Source: Ruegeria sp. A3M17
GTDB taxonomy: Bacteria; Pseudomonadota; Alphaproteobacteria; Rhodobacterales; Rhodobacteraceae
Assembly: GCF_003318255.1 (NCBI RefSeq)
Contig: NZ_QOCF01000038.1
Location: 1-33,845 of the forward strand
Length of the DNA stretch: 33,845 nt
Reading direction: 5' to 3'
Part shown: piece after piece, positions 1 through 7,588 of the stretch
Position numbering within the stretch: the first letter of the stretch is position 1
How the letters are laid out: every line of letters starts with the position of its first letter
Notes under the pieces: generated by a model
Databases searched by the model: none
What the model was told of the DNA's origin: nothing
What the model saw: the letters and a program-made list of their open reading frames with translations, nothing else
Program-made: the position numbers and the translations under genes

Positions 1-54
1 AGTAAGCAAACGCCGCGAGACGCACCTACTCCTCCCAATCGGTGCTATCGCGCA

Positions 55-86
55 GGGCAGGTCGAAAGACCTGCCCTTTCTTTTTG
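55..86 (+). terminator. Rho-independent terminator of the gene left of the window
   Basis: A perfect 9-bp stem (GGGCAGGTC at 55-63 paired with GACCTGCCC at 68-76) closes a GAAA tetraloop and is followed by a T-rich run at 77-85. It must end a gene lying mostly outside the window. In Rhodobacteraceae the gene before phaR is usually the phasin gene phaP, so this is probably the phaP terminator; that identity is inferred. The first 54 bases hold no recognisable coding sequence, though a TAA at 3-5 could be the stop of that gene. Confidence 0.85.
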
Positions 87-88
87 TG

Positions 89-119
89 CTGCGCTCGCAT
101 AGTCTTTGCTGCAATGCAT
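89..119. promoter_or_regulatory. Candidate PhaR autoregulatory sites (two CTGC-N4/N3-GCAT elements)
   Basis: Two related elements lie between the upstream terminator and phaR: CTGC-N4-GCAT at 89-100 and CTGC-N3-GCAT at 109-119, about 20 bp apart. PhaR of Rhodobacter and Paracoccus is reported to bind TGC-rich sites; my recollection is CTGC-N3/4-GCAG, from which these differ only in the last base. Their place just ahead of phaR fits autorepression by PhaR. The link is family knowledge plus pattern matching; no binding is shown. Confidence 0.45.
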
Positions 120-140
120 CATCCTTGGGGAGGGTAAACG

Positions 141-695
141 GTGTCGGAACAAGAAAAACCACTGTTGATCAAACGTTACGCCAGCCGTCGGCTGTATAAC
201 ACCGAGACCAGTGACTACGTCACGCTTGAAGACATCGCGTCGTTTATTCGGGACGGGCGCGAAGTACAGATCATAGACCTGAAGTCAGGTGATGATCTGA
301 CGCGGCAATATCTGCTGCAAATCATTGCTGAACACGAAAGCCGCGGCGAAAATGTGCTGCCGGTCAATGTGCTGAACGATCTTGTGCGCAGCTACATGCT
401 GCCGGGTGGCGGTGTGATGCCGCAATTCCTGCAAAGCTCATTCGAGATGCTGCGGGAAAACCAGAGCAAGATGATGGAAAACATGAGCGCGATGAATCCG
501 ATGTCTCAGATGCCGGGGTTCGATGCAATGCAGGCGCAGCAGCAAGCATTCCTGAAAGCCATGACTGGTGGTCTGTCCGGCGGATGGTCCGGCCCGGACA
601 AAGACGATGACGCCAAATCCGAGCCCAAGGAAGATTTGGACGACATCAAAAAACAGTTGGCGGAACTGCAGCAAAAGCTGTCCAAACTTAACTGA
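141..695 (+). CDS. phaR: Polyhydroxyalkanoate synthesis repressor PhaR
   Basis: This 184-residue protein carries the PHB/PHA accumulation regulator DNA-binding domain at about residues 10-70 (IKRYASRRLYNT, then VTLEDIA and the DLTRQYLLQII helix). The accumulation-regulatory domain follows at about 74-110 (NVLNDLVRSYMLPGG). The middle is rich in Met and Gln, and the C-terminal 25 residues form a short coiled coil (DLDDIKKQLAELQQKLSKL). PhaR represses the phasin gene and its own gene and is released when it binds nascent PHB granules. The start is GTG, supported by a strong GGGGAGGG ribosome site at 127-134. It probably follows phaP, and candidate operator repeats lie just upstream. The length matches alphaproteobacterial PhaR. 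Confidence 0.95.
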   Translation: MSEQEKPLLIKRYASRRLYNTETSDYVTLEDIASFIRDGREVQIIDLKSGDDLTRQYLLQIIAEHESRGENVLPVNVLNDLVRSYMLPGGGVMPQFLQSSFEMLRENQSKMMENMSAMNPMSQMPGFDAMQAQQQAFLKAMTGGLSGGWSGPDKDDDAKSEPKEDLDDIKKQLAELQQKLSKLN

Positions 696-706
696 CGCGG
701 CCAAAA

Positions 707-1465
707 ATGCGCTGGTTGATCCTGAGTATCACGCTACTTTGGATGCAACCCGCGTTGTCGCAAGGTGTATTCTCGGACCAGTGGACCCAAGTTTGTACAT
801 TGGGGACACGGGCCGCAGCCGGATGTGACGCGATTCGTGCGCGTGAGATTCTCGCGGCCGATCAGCCCTCGTGGCGCGCGATTGGACGTGTTAATTTTGC
901 CAGTCGGGATCAGAAGTCTCACTGCACCGGTGTTCTTGTTTCGGACAATCTTGTCCTGACCGCGGCGCATTGCCTGTACAACACACCGCGTCAGCGGTGG
1001 ATTCCACCTTCAAGCATCCGTTTTGCCGCCGGTTATCAGCGCGGAGAAGCCGCTGCGGTTTCAGCCGTGAAAAGGTATCGAGTCCATCCCGAACAGGGTG
1101 TTGAGGGCCGGTTTGATGACAGAGCGGACCTGGATTGGGCGGTTCTGGAACTCAGCGCGCCGATCGGGCTGCAGGTCGGTTATCTACCCCTGGCGGATGA
1201 TAGCGCGACCGCAACATTTGTTGCGGGGTATCCCGGTATCCGGCCCCATGTGCTGAGCAAAACAAAACCCTGCCAACCGCACCGCCATTCAAGCGGAGTT
1301 TTGTTGGCGACATGTCCGGTCATGATGGGGGATTCTGGTGCACCTTTGTTGGTTAGGACGGAAACCGGTTTGCAGGTTTTCGGAATTCTATCCCGCGTGG
1401 CTGCAACCCCCAAAGGGATCACAGCGCTGTTTTTGCCGGTCGATCTGTTTGACCTTGGACCTTAG
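707..1465 (+). CDS. Exported trypsin-like serine protease (peptidase family S1)
   Basis: The protein has 252 residues. A signal peptide covers about residues 1-19 (hydrophobic LILSITLLW, cleavage near ALS-Q). The chymotrypsin-fold catalytic triad is visible: His88 in LTAAHC, Asp143 in DLDWAVLEL and Ser210 in MGDSGAPLL. Cys73 and Cys89 flank the His region as in S1 enzymes. It is expected to act in the periplasm or outside the cell; the substrate is unknown. The gene starts 11 bases after phaR with no clear ribosome site and no terminator between, so it is likely read through from phaR. It meets the DegT-family gene tail to tail with only 6 bases between stops. No PDZ domain is present, so it is not a DegP/HtrA protease. 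Confidence 0.85.
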   Translation: MRWLILSITLLWMQPALSQGVFSDQWTQVCTLGTRAAAGCDAIRAREILAADQPSWRAIGRVNFASRDQKSHCTGVLVSDNLVLTAAHCLYNTPRQRWIPPSSIRFAAGYQRGEAAAVSAVKRYRVHPEQGVEGRFDDRADLDWAVLELSAPIGLQVGYLPLADDSATATFVAGYPGIRPHVLSKTKPCQPHRHSSGVLLATCPVMMGDSGAPLLVRTETGLQVFGILSRVAATPKGITALFLPVDLFDLGP

Positions 1466-1471
1466 TCGTCG

Positions 1472-2686
1472 TCAGGTTCCATACACTGGAACCGGGCCGG
1501 TAACCTCGCCCACAGACGCCAGCAGGATATCTGAAATCACGTCCAGCTCTTCGCGCGTCAGGCGCACAGGCAGACGGACGTCGCAGGCTTTCATAAGCAT
1601 TGCGCGGGTTTGCGGTAGCTCGAACTTTTCCGGCAGGAATTGCCAGTTCCAGAACGCGCGCGCATTGTCCTGGCTCAGGCCAAAGACCTGAACTTTGACG
1701 CCACGCGCCTCAGTCGCCGCAGCAAAGGCGCGGATATCGTTGTCGTCCATGTCCACTAGGTTGAACTGTATAGAATCCGGCGCCCGACGTTCAGGCGCCA
1801 GAGGGGCGGGGACGTCGATATGGGGCGATGTATTCAATCGGTCGGCAACATAGTCGTGGTTGGACAGGCCATCACGCACACGGCGCGCAAGTTCCGGGAT
1901 TTGTGGCCGGATCACCGCAGCGCTGAGATTGCTCATCCGCAAGTTATAGAGCGGTAATTGGTTCTGCCAGCGGGCGAACGCCTGCTCCAACTCGGGCGAG
2001 TTGTCGCCTTGCGGTCCTTTGTGCTTCTTCCAGTTATGTTCATACGCGCCCGACATGATCACGGCTTGCACCACCAGATCGGCATCATCGGTGATCAGAA
2101 TACCGCCTTCGCCTGCGTTAATCATCTTGTAGGACTGGAACGAGAAACAGCCGATCTTGCCGATCGTGCCGATATTGCGCCCGTGCCAAGTTGTGCCCAG
2201 CGAGTGCGCCGCGTCCTCGATCACAGGGATGTCGCGTGCGTCACACAGCGCCATGATGGCATCCATGTCCGAAGTGTGGCCGCGCATATGGCTGATGATC
2301 ACGGCCTGAACTTCGTCCAGCTTGGCTTCGAAATCCGCCATGTCGATGCGATAATTCTCACCCACTTCGCACAGGACCGGGATGCAGTCCGCATGAAGGA
2401 CCGAGGACGGAACGGCGGCAAAAGTGAAGCCAGGGATCAAAACCCGCGCATCCCGCGGCAGACCGAGCGCCTTGAGCGACAGGAACAGGGCAGCCGAGCA
2501 GGACGAAACAGCCAGCGCGTATTTACTGCCGAGCAACTGGGCAAACTCGGCCTCAAGCAAGGCAACCGGTGCGTCTTGCGGTGCGGTATAGCGAAACAGA
2601 TCGCCTGACTGCATTAAGGCGTCGATGGCTTCTTTTGCTGCTGGGGGGATTGGTTCGGCGGCATGTACGTTTGGCGGAAGCGTCAT
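1472..2686 (-). CDS. DegT/DnrJ/EryC1/StrS-family PLP-dependent aminotransferase
   Basis: From the ATG at 2686 the protein has 404 residues, normal for this fold-type I family. Family hallmarks are present: SSCSAALFLSLKALG for cofactor phosphate binding, IEDAAHSLG (PLP-pyridine Asp) and FSFQSYKMINAGEGG, whose lysine (residue 187 from this start) should form the Schiff base. Family members aminate keto-sugars or other ketones with glutamate. No sugar-nucleotide genes are nearby, so a role with the adjacent amine genes is possible but unproven. An in-frame TTG at 2701 would add five residues, but the ATG is preferred. A separate promoter at 2717-2745 and an inverted repeat covering the leader suggest transcription independent of the operon upstream. 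Confidence 0.9.
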   Translation of the reverse strand: MTLPPNVHAAEPIPPAAKEAIDALMQSGDLFRYTAPQDAPVALLEAEFAQLLGSKYALAVSSCSAALFLSLKALGLPRDARVLIPGFTFAAVPSSVLHADCIPVLCEVGENYRIDMADFEAKLDEVQAVIISHMRGHTSDMDAIMALCDARDIPVIEDAAHSLGTTWHGRNIGTIGKIGCFSFQSYKMINAGEGGILITDDADLVVQAVIMSGAYEHNWKKHKGPQGDNSPELEQAFARWQNQLPLYNLRMSNLSAAVIRPQIPELARRVRDGLSNHDYVADRLNTSPHIDVPAPLAPERRAPDSIQFNLVDMDDNDIRAFAAATEARGVKVQVFGLSQDNARAFWNWQFLPEKFELPQTRAMLMKACDVRLPVRLTREELDVISDILLASVGEVTGPVPVYGT

Positions 2687-2693
2687 ATTTGAT

Positions 2694-2718
2694 TTTCCCA
2701 AATTCTATCTTTGGGAAA
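2694..2718. repeat. 9-bp perfect inverted repeat in the leader of the DegT-family gene
   Basis: TTTCCCAAA at 2694-2702 and TTTGGGAAA at 2710-2718 are exact reverse complements separated by 7 bases. The repeat ends 7 bases before the ATG, so on the mRNA the 3' arm holds the only purine-rich candidate ribosome site (GGGAAAA). The upstream arm overlaps the end of the proposed -10 box. A third similar half (ATTCCCAAAT) occurs at 2789-2798. It could be a repressor operator or an mRNA hairpin that gates translation. Confidence 0.6.
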
Positions 2719-2745
2719 GATAAAGCTAAACAAAATGCAATCCAA
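2717..2745 (-). promoter_or_regulatory. Predicted sigma-70 promoter of the DegT-family gene
   Basis: On the minus strand TTGGAT (2745-2740) and TATCTT (2722-2717) are separated by exactly 17 bases. The predicted start point near 2710 would leave a leader of about 24 bases made almost wholly of the inverted repeat. This is pattern matching only; hexamers of this quality occur by chance in AT-rich gaps. Confidence 0.45.
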
Positions 2746-2799
2746 GCCTTCATTCGCCCCTAAGGCGAAATTTCACCGATCTGTCAAAATTCCCAAATG

Positions 2800-4104
2800 T
2801 TAGAAGCCCAACCGGTCCCGTAGCGCGAACCATGTCATCGCAAGCACCAGCAGCGGGCTGCGCAGGGCAGGTCCTCCGGGAAAGGGAAGGGCGGGGACGC
2901 GGGCCATCGTGTCGAACCCTTCGGCTTGCCCCTGGATGGCCAGTGCCATCAGTTGGCCCGCATGCGTGGCCGTGCCGACCCCATGCCCGGAATAACCCGA
3001 CGCGGACAGGATATTGGGCGCGATCCGCGCCAGATACGGCATTCGGCGCATTGTGATGGCCAGAGTGCCGCCCCAAGCGTAGTCGATCTTTACATCCCTT
3101 AAGTGCGGAAAGATCTCGGCCATGGGTTTGCGCACTGTTGCCGCAATGTCACTGGGAAAACGGTAGCCGTAGCTTTCGCCGCCGCCGAACAGCAGGCGAC
3201 CATCGGCGCTAAGGCGGAAGTAATTCACCACGAACTTGGTGTCGGCGACAGCCACGTCTTTTGTCAGGACGTGGGCGGTATCAGCGCCCAAAGGCTCGGT
3301 CGCGGCGATGAAGTTGTTGATAGGCATGACCTTTGTGGCCACCTTGCGGTTCAGATCGCCGAGATATCCGTTGCAGGCAAGAATGACGTGGTCTGCTGTC
3401 ACATTGCCCTGCGCGGATTTCACAACGACTGGTGTGGTTTCTCCGACGCCAAGAACCTCGGTCCTTTCACAGATGCGTACGCCTGCTTTTGCCGCTGCCT
3501 GGGCCAGCCCCAACGCAAAATTCAACGGGTGCAGATGCGCCGCGCCCATATCCAGGTAACCCCCGCGATAGGCAGGTGAGGGACACAGCGCGTGGCCGGC
3601 GCCTTCGTCCAGAACCTTGATCTGGTCATAGCCATAGCGGTCGGACAGATGCGCTGCGTGGTCATGAAGCTCCTGCTGTTCACCATTGCTGAGGCCCAAA
3701 ACGGCCACGCCGGGTTTCAAGTCACAGTCGATCTGGTGTTTCGCAATCAGCGATTTGACCAGATCTTTTGCGTCCTCGGCCAGATCCCACAGCTTGGCGG
3801 CGTCATCATCGCCGACCAGTCGCTCGAGGTCTTCCTGATCCATCCGCTGTGCACTGCCCAGCTGACCGCCATTGCGGCCAGATGCCCCAAAGCCAACGCG
3901 GTGTGCCTCGAGCAGGATGACGTCGAACCCTGCTTCGGCCAGATGCAACGCGGCGGATAGGCCGGTATACCCGCCGCCCACGATGCAAACATCAGCCTTC
4001 ACATCGCCGGACAGCGTGGGGAAGCGGTCCACCGGATTGGCCGTCGCAGCGTACCAGCTGGCCGGGTATTCGGCCTTGCGGTCATTTGAATAAAGCAGGT
4101 TCAT
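2800..4104 (-). CDS. PuuB/OrdL-like FAD-dependent amine oxidoreductase
   Basis: The 434-residue protein belongs to the DAO (D-amino-acid oxidase) fold family. The N-terminal dinucleotide motif VCIVGGGYTGLSAALHL lies at about 39-55, the second conserved FAD stretch GASGRNGGQLG at about 73-83, and the C-terminal substrate/FAD region SGYSGHGVGTATHAGQL follows. This architecture matches gamma-glutamylputrescine oxidase (PuuB) and related amine oxidases, which convert a gamma-glutamylated amine to its aldehyde in the cytoplasm. The ATG at 4104 is preferred over an upstream in-frame start because a GAGG ribosome site overlaps the end of the preceding glutamine-synthetase gene, 8 bases away. That spacing indicates co-transcription with the ligase. 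The exact substrate cannot be read from the sequence. Confidence 0.88.
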   Translation of the reverse strand: MNLLYSNDRKAEYPASWYAATANPVDRFPTLSGDVKADVCIVGGGYTGLSAALHLAEAGFDVILLEAHRVGFGASGRNGGQLGSAQRMDQEDLERLVGDDDAAKLWDLAEDAKDLVKSLIAKHQIDCDLKPGVAVLGLSNGEQQELHDHAAHLSDRYGYDQIKVLDEGAGHALCPSPAYRGGYLDMGAAHLHPLNFALGLAQAAAKAGVRICERTEVLGVGETTPVVVKSAQGNVTADHVILACNGYLGDLNRKVATKVMPINNFIAATEPLGADTAHVLTKDVAVADTKFVVNYFRLSADGRLLFGGGESYGYRFPSDIAATVRKPMAEIFPHLRDVKIDYAWGGTLAITMRRMPYLARIAPNILSASGYSGHGVGTATHAGQLMALAIQGQAEGFDTMARVPALPFPGGPALRSPLLVLAMTWFALRDRLGF

Positions 4105-4112
4105 TGGGTGCC

Positions 4113-5471
4113 TCAGACATTCATCAGCAGGTGTTCGCGCTCCCACGGAGAGATGACCTGCAGGAATTCCTCGTACTCGGCCCGTTTGACGATGCCATAG
4201 ACGCGGGCGAACTCAGGGCCCAGAACTTCGTGCAAGGCAGTGGCCTCATCAAACAGGTCCAAAGCGTTGCCCATAACCTGCGGGATATCACCTTCGCCCT
4301 CATATGCGTCACCATAGAATTGGCGGCGCGGGCGTTCTTGCCGGGTCAGGCCCAGGTAACCACAGGCCAGGGACAGCGCGATGCCCAGATAGGGGTTGCA
4401 ATCCATCCCTGCGATCCGGTTTTCCACGCGGCGTGCCTCGGGGCCGGACAGGGGCACGCGAATGCCCGTGGTGCGATTGTCACGCGCCCATTCCAGATTG
4501 ATCGGCGCGGCGTGGTCTTTCACATAACGGCGGTAGGAATTCACGTATGGGGCCATCACGGCCAGACCTGCAGGCAAGTGGTTCTGCAAGCCGGCGATGA
4601 AGTTGTAGAACGCGTCCGTTTCACCGCCCTGAGGACCGGAAAAGATGTTCTGGCCTGTTTCCATGTCGATAATCGAGTGGTGGATGTGCATGGCCGAGCC
4701 TGGCTCATCCTCGATCGGTTTTGCCATGAACGTGGCAAAGCAGTTGTGGCGCAGCGCGGCCTCGCGGATCAGACGTTTGAAGTAGAACACTTCGTCGGCC
4801 AGTTTGACCGGGTCGCCATGGCGTAGGTTGATTTCCAGCTGACCCGCGCCGCCTTCCTGCGTGATGCCGTCAATTTCGAACCCTTGATGCTCGGCGAAAT
4901 CATAGATGTCGTCGATCACAGGTCCGAACTCGTCCACCGCGGTCATCGAATAGGCCTGCCGCGCGGCTGCCGGACGACCCGAACGGCCCATCATCGGTTT
5001 GATGCCCTGTGCCGGGTCGACATTGGGTGCGACCAGAAAGAACTCCATTTCCGGTGCTACGACCGGTTTCCATCCCTTGTCGTGATACAGTTGCACGACG
5101 CGTTTCAGAACATTTCGCGGGCTGAAAGGGATCGGCTTGTCGTCCCGATCATAGGCGTCGTGAATAACCTGCAATGTCCAGTCACCTGTCCACGGCGCGG
5201 CAGATACGGTCGAGAAATCAGGTTTCAGGATCATATCCCGTTCGATGAACCCGTCCTCACCCGCTGCTTCGCCCCAATCGCCGGTGATGGTTTGATAAAA
5301 GATGCTGTCGGGCAGGTGGAAATAAGTCTGCCGCGCGAATTTGCTGGCAGGTACGGCCTTGCCACGCGCGATGCCCGGCAGGTCCGAGATGATGCATTCA
5401 ACCTCATCCAACCGGTGGCCGGAGATATAGGTTTTTGCTGCTTCTGGCAGCTGGTCTGTCCAGTCGGCCAT
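4113..5471 (-). CDS. PuuA-like glutamine synthetase family protein (probable gamma-glutamyl-amine ligase)
   Basis: This 452-residue protein has the glutamine-synthetase beta-grasp and catalytic domains. Metal and ATP ligands are visible: Glu141/Glu143 in APEMEFF, Glu213 in GQLEINL, His262 and His264 in SAMHIHHS, and the RVENRIAG motif. It lacks the adenylylation-tyrosine tail of GlnA and resembles gamma-glutamylputrescine synthetase (PuuA) and other gamma-glutamyl-amine ligases, which join glutamate to an amine using ATP. The start at 5471 is chosen because its ATG overlaps the amidotransferase stop by one base (TGATG). A 73-residue in-frame extension upstream lies wholly inside that gene and has no family similarity. 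Together with the FAD oxidoreductase it suggests a gamma-glutamylation route for an amine. Confidence 0.9.
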   Translation of the reverse strand: MADWTDQLPEAAKTYISGHRLDEVECIISDLPGIARGKAVPASKFARQTYFHLPDSIFYQTITGDWGEAAGEDGFIERDMILKPDFSTVSAAPWTGDWTLQVIHDAYDRDDKPIPFSPRNVLKRVVQLYHDKGWKPVVAPEMEFFLVAPNVDPAQGIKPMMGRSGRPAAARQAYSMTAVDEFGPVIDDIYDFAEHQGFEIDGITQEGGAGQLEINLRHGDPVKLADEVFYFKRLIREAALRHNCFATFMAKPIEDEPGSAMHIHHSIIDMETGQNIFSGPQGGETDAFYNFIAGLQNHLPAGLAVMAPYVNSYRRYVKDHAAPINLEWARDNRTTGIRVPLSGPEARRVENRIAGMDCNPYLGIALSLACGYLGLTRQERPRRQFYGDAYEGEGDIPQVMGNALDLFDEATALHEVLGPEFARVYGIVKRAEYEEFLQVISPWEREHLLMNV

Positions 5472-6151
5472 CAGGCCCTCTCTTTCTTCAGAAATTCTGC
5501 CATGTGCCGTCCGATGGTCGCGTTGTCGTCGGGGCCGGGCAGCCGGTTGGCGGCCGCTTCCATCAACGGGTCGGGAACGACACCCTTGCCGCGCGTTTCC
5601 ATCAAGCCCTGGATAAAGGTATCGCCGTATTCCGGGTGGGCCTGCACGGTCCAGATGTTGTCGCCGTAACTGACCATCGCATTGCGGCAAAAGTCGTTGC
5701 TGCCTGTCACGCGTGCGCCTTCGGGCAGCTCAACCACCTGATCCTGATGCCAGGCATTCAGGGTGACGGATTGGCCTTCCAAGTCATATTCGGTGCGCCC
5801 GACGGCCCAGCCACCGGTAAATTTTTCGACTTTGCCGCCAAGCGCCTGCGCGATGATCTGGTGGCCAAAGCACACACCGATCAGCGGACGACCGCTGTGT
5901 TGAATGGCGCGGATCAGATCTTCGAGCGGTGGTATCCACGCATGATCCTCATACGCGCCATGGCGCGAGCCGGTGATGATCCAGCCATCAGCCTGAAACG
6001 CGTCCTTGGGGAACTGGCCGTCTACAACGGCGAAGGTTTGGTAGGTAAAACCGTTGCCGTCCAGCAGCGCGGCAAACATCGCGTCATATTCGCTGAATTG
6101 GTCGTGCAGTTCATCAGGTGGATGGCCGGTCAGTAGGATGCCGATTTTCAT
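5471..6151 (-). CDS. Class I glutamine amidotransferase-like protein
   Basis: The 226-residue single-domain protein has the class I GATase triad: nucleophile Cys94 in GVCFGHQ, His172 and Glu174 in QAHPEY. Standalone domains of this type in amine operons are thought to hydrolyse gamma-glutamyl bonds or supply ammonia. PuuD, which cuts gamma-glutamyl-GABA, is a related but distinct subfamily and this protein is not clearly PuuD. It is the first gene of the minus-strand amine operon. Its promoter and a 16-bp palindrome lie in the short gap behind the second synthetase gene. The stop overlaps the next start by one base, so translational coupling is likely. Confidence 0.88.
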   Translation of the reverse strand: MKIGILLTGHPPDELHDQFSEYDAMFAALLDGNGFTYQTFAVVDGQFPKDAFQADGWIITGSRHGAYEDHAWIPPLEDLIRAIQHSGRPLIGVCFGHQIIAQALGGKVEKFTGGWAVGRTEYDLEGQSVTLNAWHQDQVVELPEGARVTGSNDFCRNAMVSYGDNIWTVQAHPEYGDTFIQGLMETRGKGVVPDPLMEAAANRLPGPDDNATIGRHMAEFLKKERA

Positions 6152-6159
6152 GGGTCACC

Positions 6160-6175
6160 AAATTTGATCAAATTT
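6160..6175. promoter_or_regulatory. 16-bp perfect palindromic operator, copy 1
   Basis: AAATTTGATCAAATTT is its own reverse complement. It lies 8 bases before the amidotransferase ATG and directly after a predicted -10 box, covering the expected transcription start. That is the usual position of a repressor operator. An identical copy sits at 7589-7604. Confidence 0.75.
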
Positions 6176-6204
6176 ATTCTAGCCCAGTAGATACGGGCGG
6201 GCAA
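6176..6204 (-). promoter_or_regulatory. Predicted promoter of the amidotransferase-ligase-oxidoreductase operon
   Basis: Minus-strand TTGCCC (6204-6199) and TAGAAT (6181-6176) are separated by 17 bases. The palindrome begins immediately after the -10 box. The promoter falls in the 59-base gap after the second synthetase gene, so the operon can be expressed independently. Confidence 0.5.
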
Positions 6205-6210
6205 GAGGGC

Positions 6211-7530
6211 TCATACGGCTTCGACATAGCTCAGCCAATGGTTTTCGGATGGACGCTCGGCAAACCGCCTGATTTCCTGTCGCTTGGTCATGGCGAAATA
6301 GCGGATCAGATCGGCGGGAAAGATGCGCGCGACATTGGGGTCTGTTTCGAATGCTGCAATGGCTTGGGTCCAGTCGGCAGCCAATTGCGGCAGCCCGTCG
6401 ACCTCATAGGCATTGCCCGAAATCGGGGCAGGCGGTTCCGACTGATCTTCGATGCCGTTCATGGCGCCCCCCAGAACAGCGGCCAACATCAGATAGGGGT
6501 TGATGTCCCCACCGGCGACGCGGTGTTCGATCCGTCGTGCGACCGGCGCGCCACCGGGAATACGCACAGCCGCAGTGCGGTTCTCATAGGCCCAACACGC
6601 ACCGGTTGGGGCGTGCGCGCCCGGGATCAGGCGCGTGAATGAGTTCCCGTGCGGTGCGAAGACAAGCGTACATCCGGGCATCGCGGCCAGGCATCCCGCC
6701 ACGGCCCAACGAAGCAGATCGGTGCCTTCGGGGCCGCCATTATCGAAAACGTTGCGGCCCTGTTGGTCCACGACCGAGAAATGGACATGCATCCCGTTGC
6801 CAGCGTCATCGGCGTAGGGTTTCGCCATGAAGGTTGCGGTGAACCCGTGTTTACGGGCAAGGCCACGCGCCAAGGCCTTGAAAAGCCATGTATCATCGGC
6901 ACAGCGCATGGCGTTTTGGTGATTCAGGTTGATTTCGAACTGGCCAATACCGCTTTCCGAGATGGCGGTTTGCGCGGGAATTCCCATCGCAGCGCACCCG
7001 TCATAAAGGTCGGTGAAGAACGCATCGAAGGCATCCATTTCTGCCATCGACAGGACTGCTTCATCCTCCAACCGTCGCCGGGTCACAGGATTGACCGGCG
7101 GCTGCGGATGCGCACCCGAGGCGTCGAGCAAGGTGAACTCCAGCTCTGTCGCCGCAATGACCGACCAGCCGCGCTGTGCATAGCGATCAAGAACAGACGC
7201 AAGTGCATGCCTGGGGTCGCCAGCAAACGGGGTGCCTTCGTCGTCATGCAGGCACATGGGGACAAGGGCGGTTTCCGTTTCCAGCCAAGGCACTGGCACC
7301 GGGCCGCGCTCGGTCGGAAGCAAGACACCATCCGCGTCACCGGATTCGAATACCAACGGGCTGCCGTCGATATCCGCGCCCCACAGGTCGACATTCAACG
7401 CTGAAAACGGCATGCGCAGCGTGCCTTTGTCCAGCTTGTCGGCGTAAGAGGGCGGCACACGCTTGCCTCGCATCTGACCATTCAGATCACATGCGGCAAC
7501 GCGAAAACTGTGCAGGGCACTCAGATCCAT
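6211..7530 (-). CDS. Second glutamine synthetase family protein (gamma-glutamyl-amine ligase type)
   Basis: From the ATG at 7530 the protein has 439 residues. Catalytic-domain landmarks are ATELEFTLLD (Glu129, Glu131), GQFEINLNHQN (Glu199), GNGMHVHFS (His248, His250) and RIEHRVAGGDINPYL. It resembles the first synthetase homologue in fold but is a clearly diverged paralogue, so the two probably use different amines. In-frame GTG (7587) and ATG (7542) codons lie upstream. The 7530 ATG is preferred because GGAG stands 6 bases before it, and because the GTG would overlap the edge of the palindromic operator region. It is preceded by the iorB terminator and the second palindrome, so it has its own transcript start. 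Confidence 0.88.
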   Translation of the reverse strand: MDLSALHSFRVAACDLNGQMRGKRVPPSYADKLDKGTLRMPFSALNVDLWGADIDGSPLVFESGDADGVLLPTERGPVPVPWLETETALVPMCLHDDEGTPFAGDPRHALASVLDRYAQRGWSVIAATELEFTLLDASGAHPQPPVNPVTRRRLEDEAVLSMAEMDAFDAFFTDLYDGCAAMGIPAQTAISESGIGQFEINLNHQNAMRCADDTWLFKALARGLARKHGFTATFMAKPYADDAGNGMHVHFSVVDQQGRNVFDNGGPEGTDLLRWAVAGCLAAMPGCTLVFAPHGNSFTRLIPGAHAPTGACWAYENRTAAVRIPGGAPVARRIEHRVAGGDINPYLMLAAVLGGAMNGIEDQSEPPAPISGNAYEVDGLPQLAADWTQAIAAFETDPNVARIFPADLIRYFAMTKRQEIRRFAERPSENHWLSYVEAV

Positions 7531-7588
7531 CACTGACTCCATTACTCTGGCTACCTGAGGTGTAATAGAGGCGCGACCCGTTGTCACG

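Noticed and set aside
2767..2792. A degenerate third copy of the amine-operon palindrome near the end of the FAD oxidoreductase gene
   Set aside because: Pieces resembling AAATTT, GATC and CAAAATT occur but with inserted bases, so the dyad is lost; AT-rich chance similarity is enough.
5472..5690. 73-residue N-terminal extension of the first glutamine-synthetase homologue
   Set aside because: The extension is the amidotransferase coding region read in another frame, Arg/Pro/Gly-rich and unlike the family; the TGATG junction marks the true start.
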